Origin: Saccharomycopsis fibuligera x Saccharomycopsis cf. fibuligera
Taxonomy: Eukaryota > Ascomycota > Saccharomycetes > Ascoideales > Saccharomycopsidaceae
Assembly: GCA_001936135.1 (NCBI GenBank)
Contig: CP012812.1
Coordinates: 1,302,001-1,366,000, forward strand
Direction: 5' to 3'
Length of the DNA: 64,000 nt
Part shown: one piece after another, positions 11,051 through 27,940 of the stretch
Layout: every line of letters starts with the position of its first letter
Numbering within the stretch: the stretch's first letter is position 1
The notes under the pieces: model-generated
What the model was told of the DNA's origin: nothing
Databases searched by the model: none
What the model saw: only the letters and a program-made list of their open reading frames with translations
Translations under genes and position numbers: made by a program

Positions 11051-14000
11051 CTACAATAATATATATAAACAGAGCTTTAACATAAATAACCCAGTTTAGT
11101 AATACTGTAGTTATTAATACTATTGTTATTCAAAACATTCAGCTAGGCCCATGCCGCCCGCATTTTTCAAACCCTCGGGTACGCCCTATATGTAGCTTAA
11201 GCAAAGTTTTAAAATACCTCTGTTGCTTCCCAAATAGGAAAGTGGGGCAACTGCGGACGGAATAGCTGCAGCAGGCGAAAACAACGGTGGCGGAAGCGAT
11301 AGCGATAATCAACATAGGGAAAAAAAAAAAGAGGTCATGATTTTAAAAATTGAGCAATTTTTAAGTTACCTTGAGCTAAGCATTCTGTCGCATTTTGCGA
11401 ACAATGCACGGCTGAGCCGTAATGATTTTTTTCCTAGTGTCATTTTTCTTTTTATTTTTTTGTTTTATTTTTTTTTTCGCGCTAAATTTCATCATTAGTT
11501 TGTATCCACATGGAGGAAGTCTCAAGTCTGCACCGGATCAGAACACGGACGAGAACTGTGGTTATAGCTAAGGGACCGGACCCTCCAGCATGATAAAAGG
11601 ATTGGCGTATTAGAATTAATTCTTAAAGAAAAGCCCACCAATTGCTGTTAAGTAGCTGTTAAAAGCATAGGCCTGTGGTATACCATAGCCTGGGGCATAT
11701 GGATTGCTCATCCATATAAATTCAAAAGTGCACAAAAGTTCTGCAATTATCATGATAATTGTGATATATCACTCATTCATTACTGTCGTTATTACTTCAA
11801 TTCATTTTTTGTGCGTGCGTGTATATACGGTCAGCACCGTTTTTTTTTTTCTTTTTTTTTTTTCCTGTTCTTCATAGTTAATGCGATGGATGCTCCGACC
11901 GGGGTTTGGAGGAAACAGTCAGGCGGTGTAAGCGGTGGCTACGGTGGGGCGGACAGATGCAGCTATAGAAGCTGCCGGCCGCCAACCTTTGCCGGATAAC
12001 GTACCCTCGGTTCATCTATATGCGCGGCGGTATGTTGGTTGATAGTTATCATTAATCAGCTAATTATTTGTTTGTTTGATTGATGAGCTTGGCTATTATG
12101 TAGCGGCCACCCGAGTTTCTCCATGGCGTGCGCGGTGCGTGGCGGCGGATGCGAACATCGATGCACAGGTGTAAAAAAAAAAAAAAATAAGAACAGTGTC
12201 ACACGCAACGCACCGAGCACTGATGCTTAACATTTAGCGTTAATACAATAGCCAATACTGCTAAGCGTACTCAGTGCTGACTAACACCAGGCGTGCCATT
12301 TGCAAATCAACTTGCAACATCGACAATATTGTAAGAAGAAAAAAAAATAGAGAAACGTTCTTTTTGCTTTACACTTGAAAAATGCCTATGGACAATGTCC
12401 GAGATTTTGTCCGTCCTTGGCAATATACCGCAGTGCTCATGGTATAGTACGTAGTCGCCGTGCTATATAGTCGCACCCGGGCATAGTAGTTATCATGAAT
12501 GAGTTCACAGCGTGCCATCGACTGATGTCCGGGATTTGGACCCAGCTGAAAGTGCTTGCTATAACAAAGTAGCGCAGAGCAAAATATTCCTGTGTGTACC
12601 GTAGATTTGGCAGTATACTGACTGACCCACACAAATGGTGTACGCTTCACTGTATTACAAGTCCTATCTTAGTAAACGAATATTGATGATCACTCAGTTG
12701 AAAATATTTTGGCTAAGTCTACACTCGTAAAGTTAAAGGCACTTTTCAACTACTTACTGCGCATTCTCGGGATATAGACTCACTGAATATGCTGATAAGC
12801 GTGTGTCCTTAATGATAGATGCCGGGATATAGCTCAAAAATGCACCACGGAACTTGTAGGCGGTCAAAGTTTGATGTATAACTGTTATAGATGTTTAGTA
12901 TCATTTGCTAATTATCTTAAGCTGTAAAGATACGGAGAGACTTTCTATAAATGCTTAAACATGAAATCTTAGCTCGTCTGGTTGTCTTTTTTTTTTTTTT
13001 TTTTATTTTCGTTGTATGAGCCTCCATGTACCCTATAGGATATAAGGTATAGCACTGGTATTGACATATGAACCCATGCTGATATTCATTTCCTGTACAC
13101 CGAGGTAAGCCATAATATTTTTATATAAAGTTGAATAGTTACAAATTTAATTCCTATAATCTTTTGGGAGATGTTGAGTTGATGTGAATTTTTTGGAAAA
13201 GATTATCTATTTTTTTTTTTTTTTTTTTGTTTACACCACCCTTTAAAAAAAAAGTCACAATATCCCAAAAATGAAAATCAAAACCAATAGTTGCTAATCT
13301 ACTCATGAATACACCACATTCATATGTAGACTTGAACTCTAGCCCTACTCAGACAGATTGTTTCTATTATTTCTAGTGTTTTTGTCTTTTTATTCATTTT
13401 TAAGTTTTTATTTTTTTGGTCAATAGGCTGATTCAAACATATTTTTCTTTATGGGTTTTAGTTCACTACACCCCTTGCCATTCGGTCAACGACAGCGACG
13501 GCAGCCGAAAAACCAGTTTAGCAAAGTAAAGCAAAAAAAAAAAAAGTAAAAAATTAAAAAAGAAATTCATATATCTTTGAAGCTATTTTGTAACTGGCTA
13601 TGAAATGCTGCTTTTCCATGGAGATCAGAGCATAGTACTCAGTCGAAAAACCGGATTCCAGAACATCGGTAGTCAAACCGCAGCCCTATTGTTTGTGTCT
13701 CATAAAACGAATATATCTACAAAGCACGTTTGCTGTACACAGTGGCGATATCAGCGTTGCTCGTGTGGTGTGCTGCTGTAATTATAACTCACCCACCGGC
13801 CGGCCAGCGTGTTGGGGCTCCGTTGGAGTTCAAGTTACCGGCATAGCATCCGTTCCTCAATATCGACAGCGAAAAATCCATCGGTTGATGTCCTGCCTGC
13901 ATGCACGTGTGTCTGTCATCTCTTTGTCTTTGTGAAAAATTTAAATTGTATTTTGAATTGTTTTTCGGGCACCGTGAGCTGCTGCTGTTCTCAGTGTACG

Positions 14001-14067
14001 CTGCGCGGAGCTGGTCCGCGGGAAGTCTGGGAACTTACAGTTAGAGCTGGAAACAACAACAATAACG

Positions 14068-14094
14068 AAAAAAAAAAAAAAAAAAAAAAAAAAA
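14068..14094. repeat. Poly-A run, 27 bases
   Basis: Uninterrupted A run in the gene desert, followed by further A-rich sequence. Confidence 0.9.
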
Positions 14095-14255
14095 GAAAAA
14101 GAAAAAGTAAAACATAAAACATCAACTGAGGGTTCTGTTTTCTATTTTTGATTCTTTAACTGTAATTGACGCCCCACGCACGCAGTTCTCAGCAACTTAG
14201 GATAGGCTGACTCGACAATAGTTAGTTAGTAAGCAGCTTATCAAACTGACTGGCC

Positions 14256-14299
14256 GGCTGGTTGGCTGGTTGGCTGGTTGGCTGGTTGGCTGGTTGGCC
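14256..14299. repeat. 8-base minisatellite (GGCTGGTT)
   Basis: Five to six tandem copies of GGCTGGTT, ending in GGCCGGTTT. It is G/T-rich, unlike the AT-rich surroundings. Confidence 0.9.
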
Positions 14300-14488
14300 G
14301 GTTTGATTCAGGAGCTAGGAAATCCGTTCTTACTCCGAGATTTATCGATTGTTTCTAAACTACAGCAAACATTCTGTAATCTATTATCGTTGCCATGTTT
14401 AGCTGTAGCTAATAGCCATCCATGATATAGATACATGTATTTATCAGCACCCTCTCTGACAATGTAGCATAGCGTGTGTGTCTCATAG

Positions 14489-14508
14489 CGATAGCGATAT
14501 CGCTATCG
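14489..14508. repeat. Perfect 20-base palindrome
   Basis: CGATAGCGATATCGCTATCG reads the same on both strands without a spacer. A shorter 14-base palindrome centred on GCATGC lies 320 bases to the right (14811-14824). A dyad of this kind can bind a dimeric factor; no factor is identified. Confidence 0.85.
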
Positions 14509-15868
14509 GGTCCGACACAAGATGTCGCCATTCTCCGCCTTGATATGGTAATATTGCTACGCAGTACCTAGTATAGTGAAGTTCAACATCAACGTTGCCA
14601 TCAGCTATCGCTTTTGCTTTTTTTTTTTTTTTTGCTCCTATTCTCACTCTCAGATTTTGGCTGTTTTGGCATCTTCTGCTATGCTATCATCCGTCAAGTT
14701 GACGCGGGTTTAGAAGCTCATAAGCTTAGCCTATTAGCCGACATTTGTAACTCTGTAGATAATAGACAGTTTGATGTCGGATTAATTGATCGGCCCACCC
14801 CACCCCATGGCATGGCATGCCATGGTATGATATTGCTTGCTAGCTGGCGCTATAGTAATTTTGTCTTTGTATTCATATTCACATTTGAATGTGGGGGAAG
14901 GTGCGCTATTTTTAAAAACTATTGAGACTGCGTTCTTTTGTTCTTTTTTATAAAATTAAACAGAGCAATAATAATAATAAAAAAAAAAAAAACCTACAGG
15001 ATGGACCAAAATCCAAATCAGAATTTGAATAGATTGGGGCTGAAGGCAAAGTTACTCAAGCTTAAGCCAATTTTAAGGTTTTACTTCTGCTTTACATCGA
15101 CATAAAGATTATTATAGCACAAAACTCTAGATTTATGGTGGAGAAGGAGAAAGAGCAGTAGGAGAGATGGTACGATATGATATGATATAGCAAGCAAATA
15201 TATAGATATATCTCCTTTTTCTTTTTCTGGATCCCAACCCCTCAGCTCAAAAAAAGCGCAAAAACCTAATCAGCTTTAGTCTCTGTAAATCATAACAATA
15301 AGCTTGGCTAGCAAGATAAAGAAAAATACCAAGAAATAATCGGAGAATTGTCTTGCGTACCGTGTATTGTATATTGTATACAAGGTATCACCGTGTTTGA
15401 TTTTGCCCACAGGCCTTCGGGCCTCAGGTCTGCTTAGCAAAGATGAGCATGAGTGGGGTCAAGCTTTTGGTAGCTATAGTCGGATTGGTCAACCAGCCAG
15501 CCGTTCTTTCTGCTTCCAAAGTATTGATACTGTAATCTTGCAAGATGTGCGTCAATTTGTCTAAATTATTGTAATATTGATATTGTTCGCATACCATTTT
15601 TAGAGGTATATAAAGATGTAGATGCAGATGTAGCTACTTGTAACATGGGATGAATTCACGTTGATCATCACCAAAAAGTACTGATAGGAACTAATACTAA
15701 AACTATAAGTCTTTTCAGCTTGAATATTTTAGTTAGATTGTAATTATATTGAGATTAAGATCAAGAGCGGATTAAATTAAATGAGATTAGATTTATATTA
15801 TATTAATGATGACAAAATGACGAAATAAACAAATAGAAAACAAATAAAACAAGTGACTGATAACTGAT

Positions 15869-15960
15869 AAAAAAAAAAAAAAAAAAAAAAAAAAATCAAG
15901 TACAAAACTTAACAAACCCCTAGTCCTAGTCCCAAAAAAATGTGAAAAATAGACAAAAAT

Positions 15961-15993
<33 letters not shown>
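15869..15993. repeat. Two long poly-A runs
   Basis: Runs of 27 A (15869-15895) and 32 A (15962-15993) separated by 66 bases, on the T-rich (minus) 3' side of the kinase gene. Confidence 0.9.
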
Positions 15994-15994
<1 letters not shown>

Positions 15995-16170
15995 CAAAAA
16001 ACCATTAATGATGAAGTACTAAGAATTAAGAAATTAGGAAATGACAAAAAATGAAAATGGGAAAACGAAAAAATATTGATAATAAAACAAACGTCTAGAA
16101 AATGACCGTAACAGAGAAACGAAATAAAATGAAAAAGATCAAAGAACCGAGAAAGAAGTTTAGAGAGAAA

Positions 16171-16200
16171 TGAGCAATGAGCAATGAGCAATGAGCGATA
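16171..16200. repeat. Short 7-base tandem repeat
   Basis: Three perfect and one variant copy of GAGCAAT just downstream of the kinase stop codon. Confidence 0.8.
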
Positions 16201-16310
16201 AGCAAGGAAACAAAACATGAGCTAATAATATAAGGAGAGGAAGGAAATTTTTTCTTAATGATTTGGTAAACTTTTTTTTTCTTTTCGTTTTCGTAAGCGT
16301 GGCACAAGAA

Positions 16311-18041
16311 TCATAGCTTAAAGTCAAACAAGGAGCCAGTGCAATAACTTCCATTGCCATTACCCCCAGCAGTAACGTTTTGATTCTTGTTTCCAAATCT
16401 TGAATCAAAAGTGAATTCAAAATCAATCAAGTTATTAATACTCATCAAATCATGAGGATTTCTTTTTTGTAAAGGCTGTTGTTGCTTCATGGTTAGGTAG
16501 TTTACTTCGTTTGAGTTCTTGATAAACTTGATTTGCTTTGGTGTAGTAGCAGTATTAGCAGCAGATTTAGTTTCACTAAAGAAGCCTGCTGGAGTAGCGA
16601 TAGTAGCTTCTGATGGAGTCGAAGTGATTGTATTAATACTAGGTGTAGGCTTTGCTTGTACTTGAAATTGCAATTGTTGAGGCAGTACTTTAGAGTGCTG
16701 TATCGTTATTGGTAATGACGATGAGCTATTGCTTGTGATTGAAGAAGAATTTGAAATCAAACTTTCAAGTTCGCCAGTTGAGGAGATTGACGATAATGAG
16801 GATAATGAACTGCAAGAATTACTATTAATTGAAAGTCTCTTGTTTGAAGTGCTGCTGCTTGACAAATCATCTTCGTCAACTTCACAAGATCTCTTGTTCG
16901 GTACGCTGCTAGTGATATTGATTGGTTTAACAGTTGCGATGGTGGTAGTGGTGGTGGTGATTGGACTGAAAGTGTTTTGTGCACCTTCCTGCTTCTCAAC
17001 ATAGACATCGCATTTGCTTAATGGACCTGATTTGGTAAACCGTTTACAGTTGACAATCAATTTCTTGATGATTTCCAAATTGCTAGTACTTCTCTTGTAT
17101 GGGTTTTGTACCAAAAAGTAATTTGTCAAAATGAAGAGCAATTCCTTAGAAATCGGTAAAATCTTGTAAAGCACTTCGTTCTTGTTTAAATAAATCTCAA
17201 AAGTTTCATCATTCAAGCTTGCCTTCATCCATGGATTTCTAATGCATGTCAAATTGATTAAAATAATTCCCAATGACCATATGTCACCAGCACTAGTTGG
17301 GAAGTAATTACTATTGTGTTTTAGACCGTGACGTTGACTTTGGTTAAGCAATCTTTCTGGAGCCATGTAGTATGAAGAACCGCAACACAAGTCAGAAACA
17401 TATTCAGTTTGGACTGCAAGACCAAAATCGGTAATAGCAACACTGGAATAGTCATCATTGATCAAAATGTTTTCTGGTTTGATGTCGCAATGGTATATTT
17501 TGCGGTCATGGCAATACTTGATTGCACTGATTAGCTGCAAAAAGATTTTTTTGATCAACATTGGATTTTCACAAAAGTACTTCTTGTCAACAATAGTGGT
17601 GAATAAATCACCATTTTCATAATAATCCATAAGAATAAACAAATATTCTTGGTAATTATAAACTTTATGTAAGGTTACGACATTTGGATGTTGGTTGACT
17701 TTTAAATGGATGCTAATTTCTTTCAAGTAGTGGTAATTGTGACCAATTTTTTCAATAGTGTCCAAGTTAAGTTCATTTAAAGTTGGCAATCTGCCCTGAT
17801 ATGCAGTGAAAATTTCCGTCAAGTTTTTCTCTAATTCTATTGAAGGTTTGCAGTGATTGTTTGAGGATGTATTGTTTTCATTGTAGTTTTTGTTGTTTGT
17901 AAGTTTAGAAATGACTTTCAATGCGTATTTTTTGCCCGAGGTGGTATTCTGCACCAAGTAGACCAACCCGTAAGCGCCAGAGCCGATTTTTCTGACAAAC
18001 CGAAGATTGGTGCCCAAGTAGCAGTGGTTGATGGGAAGCAT
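16311..18041 (-). CDS. SHA3: Ser/Thr protein kinase of the SHA3/SKS1 type
   Basis: A 576-residue protein kinase. The kinase domain fills about residues 10-350: glycine loop GSGAYG at 20-25, the ATP-anchoring Lys in YALKVIS (Lys42), catalytic loop YHCDIKPENIL, DFGLAV, and the activation-segment end CGSSYYMAPERLL. An Asn-rich insertion interrupts the small lobe around residues 47-75. The catalytic loop has HCD where most kinases have HRD. The C-terminal 220 residues are Ser/Thr/Asn-rich and likely disordered. Domain order and loop sequence fit the yeast Sks1/Vhs1 family, named SHA3 in Candida and linked there to glucose sensing and transport. The start at 18041 lies six residues before the conserved YLGTNLRFVRKIG segment. 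Promoter side is the long region to the right. Confidence 0.85.
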   Translation of the reverse strand: MLPINHCYLGTNLRFVRKIGSGAYGLVYLVQNTTSGKKYALKVISKLTNNKNYNENNTSSNNHCKPSIELEKNLTEIFTAYQGRLPTLNELNLDTIEKIGHNYHYLKEISIHLKVNQHPNVVTLHKVYNYQEYLFILMDYYENGDLFTTIVDKKYFCENPMLIKKIFLQLISAIKYCHDRKIYHCDIKPENILINDDYSSVAITDFGLAVQTEYVSDLCCGSSYYMAPERLLNQSQRHGLKHNSNYFPTSAGDIWSLGIILINLTCIRNPWMKASLNDETFEIYLNKNEVLYKILPISKELLFILTNYFLVQNPYKRSTSNLEIIKKLIVNCKRFTKSGPLSKCDVYVEKQEGAQNTFSPITTTTTTIATVKPINITSSVPNKRSCEVDEDDLSSSSTSNKRLSINSNSCSSLSSLSSISSTGELESLISNSSSITSNSSSSLPITIQHSKVLPQQLQFQVQAKPTPSINTITSTPSEATIATPAGFFSETKSAANTATTPKQIKFIKNSNEVNYLTMKQQQPLQKRNPHDLMSINNLIDFEFTFDSRFGNKNQNVTAGGNGNGSYCTGSLFDFKL

Positions 18042-20391
18042 GGATAACGTAGTGATATTTTGTGCGAAATCTATGATACAGTGAGCGTTGAAATAAAGTA
18101 GAGTGGAGTACAGTTAGAGTAGATTAGTGATAGAATACAAATACAGAATAAGTACCAGAGGGAACCACTAGAGTTCTCTTGACTGGTGGAGTGGTGAAGA
18201 TATATCTGGTATATATATCGGAGCGGGTTGTGTAGCGGTATAGAGGTGAGGGGCTAGGCGCCCTAACCGCATCGCTTCACACACACGCACACACACGCAT
18301 TCACTCACTTACTCACTCACTCACTCACTCACTCGGAGGATGGCAGGCTAACTGCATGGCGGTGGGAGGTGATGTGACAGCATTAAAGTTGCGCTGCAGT
18401 CTCCGCCGGTGGGCATCAACAAAAACAGAAGCAAAACAGCACCCCGCTAACACACCACAGGCGCTATAGCCAAGCTACTCACTTTTCTCCGTTCTCCGTC
18501 CCCTCGGATTATCCCACTGGCCGCCACAACGCACCCACATGCGCCCATCTGCGGCCTTTGGAAACCAGTTTCCCCGTCGCCCCGTCGCCCCGGCAGTTCC
18601 CGCACCCGCACTAACACCACCAAAACACACTCCCACACGCCCTCCTCCGCAGGGCTCGCAACGGGGAATCTCACTCGCACCACCGCCACCACCGCCATCG
18701 CCCTTGCCATTGCCATTGCCAGCAGCAGCAGCAGCAGCAGCTACAGCAGCAGCGACGGCATCAGCAGCTATAGCCGAAAAATGGTCTCAGGCGGTTACAC
18801 TGCTCGCCGCTAGAACGCACTTACAGAAACAGTCAGCAAATAATTTCAACATTTTTATTGGCACCGACTACACCACTGCAGTCAGAGAGTAGTGCACTGC
18901 GGTACAGCGGTCAGCCGGCACCACTGGAATAGTGTCATGTGAAGAAACGTTTCCTTGCAAGTGCGATAGTTTCTCCGCGGCCACGGCTATGATATTCGAA
19001 TGTTGAGATTATGGTTAGAATTACAGTTTATCGATATCTCTGGCTTGGCACTCTAATTTGTTTTGCCTATATCGGGCGTGATAATAGTTTACACTACTTG
19101 TAGTGTTTACTGGTTGTCTGATATTCCAGTACTCAGATACCCCACCACAAAATAAAACTATAGCCGCTAGCGGAGAGAGACCGAGAGAGACATTATTCAC
19201 ATGCACTGACTGCTGGCCACTAAGCTAAACGCTTCGGACCCGCCAATGTGGATTTAGGATCGTTCACCGTTTGCTTACCCCTGCTGATTGTTAGCAGGAA
19301 ACGTAGAGCAATTTAATAAAAATAGAATTTATATACATCAAAATAAATAATAATAATAATGATGATAATAATAAAACGAGAGGCAAGACCATCCCCTACA
19401 ATTCCCAAAGTATAGGGTCTTCCTTCCTATTGGCGCTTAGTTAGCAATTATCTCCACTATAGCATAGAGCACGGAGCACAAAGCATATTGCACCGGTAAG
19501 CAACGTTGCCATTGCATAAGAGACACAATAAAAAGTAAAGTTTACTGTCTATAGAAGATAGAGTAGAATGAATAGAATGTGTGAAAAAATTTTGACCAAC
19601 TGACTCAACGAAAATTTCAGGATATCCCGTCAGCTGGAGATACGATCTCACTTGTATTTTCTTTCTACCGGGCGGTTATCCAAATTATTGACTTCAATCA
19701 TCAACATCACTCAGCATCAAAAAGCTAAAATTATCGCACCTTCAATGACCAATTAATGGAAACTAAAGGTGCAAATTAAAGCGACGCCGAATGAAACCGC
19801 CTGGCCATAATTTCGTAAAACTGGAAAGAAAAGGAGAACAAAAAGAAATTTTTCGGAAACTTGTTTTTCTTTTATTTCTGTAACCGAATATTGAAAATTT
19901 CTGGCACCTATGGGCTCCGGTGTTGCCCGGATGTATTTGGAAAAACCGATTCTTATTGGTCTAGTGAGCTCTTTGAGCCAGTTAGTTGGACAGAATTTAT
20001 GCTGCGCAGAAGAACTGCTAGCATGAGTTCACGCCAATTTTTAATTTATTAATATCCCTTTACATGGACAATATGCTTGACCGAAATACTAGTAAGAATT
20101 CTTAATTAGTTTTGTGATGCAGCGCAACTGTGTCTATTCCCGTAAGCAATACGTTAAAAAAAAAATGTAGACTTAACAAAATAAGAAATGACTCCAGTTG
20201 TTGAAAATGATGTAAACAATGACAAAAACATAAGAGGATAAAAAGAGAAGATAATCAACAAAAAAGAAAAAAAAAAAAAAAAAAGCCAAAATAGACAAAA
20301 GGTTTATGTACACGCTAGAAATATTCAACAACCAATACTCAACAACCTAGATACCGTTCAGCAACATTCTCTAAAAGTCAAACCGCCAAAT
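18042..20391. promoter_or_regulatory. Long upstream region of the SHA3-like kinase
   Basis: 2.3 kb between the kinase start and the MRPL28 stop. It holds a TCAC tandem repeat at 18297-18336 and a GC-rich, strongly C-skewed island at about 18400-18790 that produces a long Pro/Ala-rich open frame on the + strand, which I regard as spurious. A TATA-like run (GGTATATATATCGG) is near 18209-18222. A poly-A tract at about 20267-20284 lies downstream of MRPL28. No gene is seen. Confidence 0.5.
18297..18336. repeat. TCAC tetranucleotide repeat
   Basis: About ten copies of the unit TCAC with one interruption (CTTACTCAC), in the promoter region of the kinase gene. Confidence 0.85.
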
Positions 20392-20880
20392 CTACTCCTT
20401 CTTGGTATAATTATGATTCCAGACCTGGTTAGGAGGGAAATCCGTTGGAACTCTCATTTCCAAACTAAATCTCTTTGACTTTTCCTTGTGATTACTCTCA
20501 GTAAACAAATACCCGTTGACCAGTTTCAAGTCTTCCATTGCAAACTGGACCGCATCGTACTGTTTGGCCAATTTTTCATTCAAAGAGTCTCTTTTTTGCT
20601 TTTGTACCAAGGACCATGCATTGGATATGGTTTGATGACGTACGATATCTTCATTTGTAAGTTTTAGTAATCTTGGTTGTTTACGGGCTGCAGATAGCAC
20701 TGAGAGTTGTGTAATTACTCTTTGAGTGTTTGGAGTAGCGGCACCTTTGGTTCTTTTACCACGCACAAATTGTAGTTGGGGTTGAAGGGACTGTAATGGG
20801 GTTTTGCTGGATGCGGTGGCAGATTTGATGCCATTAGCGAGGCTTTTCACCAAGGTTTGTTGGCTGTTATTGAAGAGCAT
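20392..20880 (-). CDS. MRPL28: Mitochondrial large-subunit ribosomal protein mL40
   Basis: A 162-residue protein of the mitoribosome large subunit. The first 35 residues are basic and hydroxyl-rich with no acidic residues, fitting a mitochondrial presequence. The mature part follows the fungal Mrpl28/mL40 pattern closely: RVITQLSVLSAARKQPRLLKL, an Arg-His following (IVRHQTIS), the helical LNEKLAKQYDAV segment, and the C-terminal LEMRVPTDFPPN element. Length is close to the yeast protein. The start Met opens the presequence. It is one of two mitoribosome genes in the window, the other being MRPL44 near 55 kb. Confidence 0.9.
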   Translation of the reverse strand: MLFNNSQQTLVKSLANGIKSATASSKTPLQSLQPQLQFVRGKRTKGAATPNTQRVITQLSVLSAARKQPRLLKLTNEDIVRHQTISNAWSLVQKQKRDSLNEKLAKQYDAVQFAMEDLKLVNGYLFTESNHKEKSKRFSLEMRVPTDFPPNQVWNHNYTKKE

Positions 20881-22665
20881 TATTGGTTTTATTGTGCGTA
20901 GAAAATGTGATGCGTTGTGATCCAGTAGGTGTGGGACAATAGTATGTTAGGGATAAATGTTGAAACGACAAAGAGTGGGCTGAACAGATAATATTTTATT
21001 TATGAAACTGGTCGTTTATAGAATAACAGAGATATATGATCTTTGTATTGCCTGCATCAACCCAAGAGTATTGATGTTCTTTTTGTTTTTTTCAAATTTT
21101 TAATTAATTTTTTTTTTTTTACTTTTCGATATTTCGGTGATTTCAAAGTTTTTCAATGCATCAAGACGCACATATCACACATCACTTTTCGATCCATGAC
21201 AATGGTATATTGTGGTAATGGGCCGCCCATGTTCTACTAACAGCACGTTTTGTTTTGTGTTTTTTCTTTGCTGTTCTCCACTGCGGCTACAAATACGAAA
21301 CCCTCTCTACTATATTAGCGCTTATTAACCTAGGAAAATGCATACCATTACTGTATAACAGCCCTTTATTAGTACGCAAGTTTCTTTTTGTCCGCCTTAG
21401 TCCCCCTTTTTTCAAGATGATCAGTTGCCTATCTCTTTCTTTTTTGTTCTTGGTTGAGGGAGACTAAAACTAAAGTGAGTTAAACTCAATTGCAGTTTAT
21501 CCGGGGTCCACCCGCATGTGGCGCATGCATATGGTGCGGCCCTCACACCCACTTTTCCTTCCTTCTCCTTTGTTTTTGTTTATAATCTGTGCTTCCCCAT
21601 GTTGAAATGTCATCGGTGCGTAACCTGGCTGGCAGGCCTCACAGCATTTACACTTTATCAATTACTCTATTTTGTTTAAATTACTGGTTGCTGCAACGTT
21701 GCTGTCAGGAGTATATACTATCTACGCTAAACCGCAATCTTATTGTTAGCACTTTAGCTAATGTTTACAAACTGCAGCTTGCTTACAGCACAGTTTTGGG
21801 AAATTGGGGCAATGTTTAGACTTTTTGAATCATCAATGATCTGCAGCATCATCTTTTCTCATTTTTTGTTTCTCACAGATCGTATATTATTATTATTTTC
21901 ATTATTATTATTACTATTATAATAGCAAACAGTCGAAAAGTGGGTGAACCCACCCGTTAGTGATAGTGAGAGTGACGGACGGAGAAGACTGACACTGAGA
22001 AAGTAAATTTCGTTTTTCCACATTTACATTCTCACCATGTAAATTCAATAATATCGTTTGCTTATAACAGATCATCGATCGTGATCATGGTTATGTGACC
22101 ATCTACATGAGTGTGATTGTGATTGTGCGTTGCTCTGTCAACAAACTGCACTTTTATTTACCTGAGTAATCAGTCTCCCTTGCCTTGCGGAGAAGAAGGA
22201 CAAGGTGAGTATATCTTTCAAACAATTGGGGTATCTTAAAACGGTAGCGCCTTAGAACCCTCGGGCCCTACGACTAGCTGCGTAGCCTTTAGCTAACATT
22301 ATGTTTATATCAACATTGTATTTCTTTTTTTTTTTTTTACTTTTTTTTCTTTTTTTTCTTTTTTTTTTCTTTATATCAAGATAGTTACTACTGGCAATCG
22401 CTATCAACCGATATATTCATGGGACACCGCAGCTACAAACATTGTCTGTAAAATGGTTTAGCGGATGCGGTTGAGCGGTGGGGGCGGTAAGGCGGATAAG
22501 GAAGCGGATAGACGGATAAGGATATGGCGATGCGGGTGCAGAATAAGAAGTGAATATCCATACAATATTTTTCAATTGAGTTGCGTTGTGTGTAACTATG
22601 CAATAGCTGCTTGTTTCACGAGAAGTGTACTGCATTAGAAAAGCTTCTAAAATCATCAAAGCCAA

Positions 22666-22690
22666 GTCTTGTCTTGTCTTGTCTTGTCTT
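22666..22690. repeat. GTCTT tandem repeat
   Basis: Five perfect copies of GTCTT in noncoding DNA. Confidence 0.9.
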
Positions 22691-22860
22691 GTTGTTACAT
22701 TTCTCAGCATGCATGCGTAAGCTTCTTGCTGAAATGCCGTGATAAGCCCGCCATCCGTGCCTATTTGCGAATCCAGCAGTATTTAACATTTTGTATTGAG
22801 TGCTTGGAATTGCTATATGCTTAGTCAAGTAACCTCGGAACTCTTACAATGTGCTCCTCG

Positions 22861-22882
22861 CACACACACACACACACACACA
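22861..22882. repeat. CA dinucleotide repeat
   Basis: Eleven perfect CA units in noncoding DNA. Confidence 0.9.
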
Positions 22883-23092
22883 TGTTCAAAGCCCTTATCT
22901 TGTACATGGCAGTAATTTATATTCATGATTTGCATTATATTGCCTGATCGTGGCCATTATTGCTCCTATTACTATAGTACTCCACTAATGTGTGATAATG
23001 AATCATTATGACTAGATTCTCAAATTATAACTATAAATTCAGAATCATAAACTGCAGTACTATCATGTAATAGCAGTGTTAAAATCTATAAC

Positions 23093-27940
<4,848 letters not shown>

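Larger units (their letters stand above)
9731..16310. other. 6.6-kb gene desert between convergent genes
   Basis: No credible protein gene or RNA gene is found in 6.6 kb. Both flanking genes end here (SOD3 on + and the SHA3-like kinase on -), so it is not a promoter. Contents I can see: 8-base tandem repeats at 10993-11050 and 14256-14299, poly-A runs at 14068-14094, 15869-15895 and 15962-15993, a perfect 20-base palindrome at 14489-14508, and an A/G-rich final 500 bases that correspond to the T-rich 3' tract of the kinase gene. Size and position fit a regional centromere of the Candida type, but no sequence motif defines such centromeres, so this is a hypothesis. A decayed subtelomere-like or noncoding-RNA region is the alternative. 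Confidence 0.4.
20881..23092. other. Gene-free stretch with simple repeats
   Basis: 2.2 kb upstream of MRPL28 and downstream of the 1615-residue protein gene. It contains GTCTT x5 (22666-22690), a CA repeat (22861-22882), ATT-rich runs near 21885-21925 and T-rich blocks near 22325-22372. No gene or RNA recognised. Confidence 0.5.

Noticed and set aside
18539-18892. 117-codon Pro/Ala-rich frame
   Set aside because: By-product of a GC-rich, C-skewed island with simple repeats in the kinase promoter.
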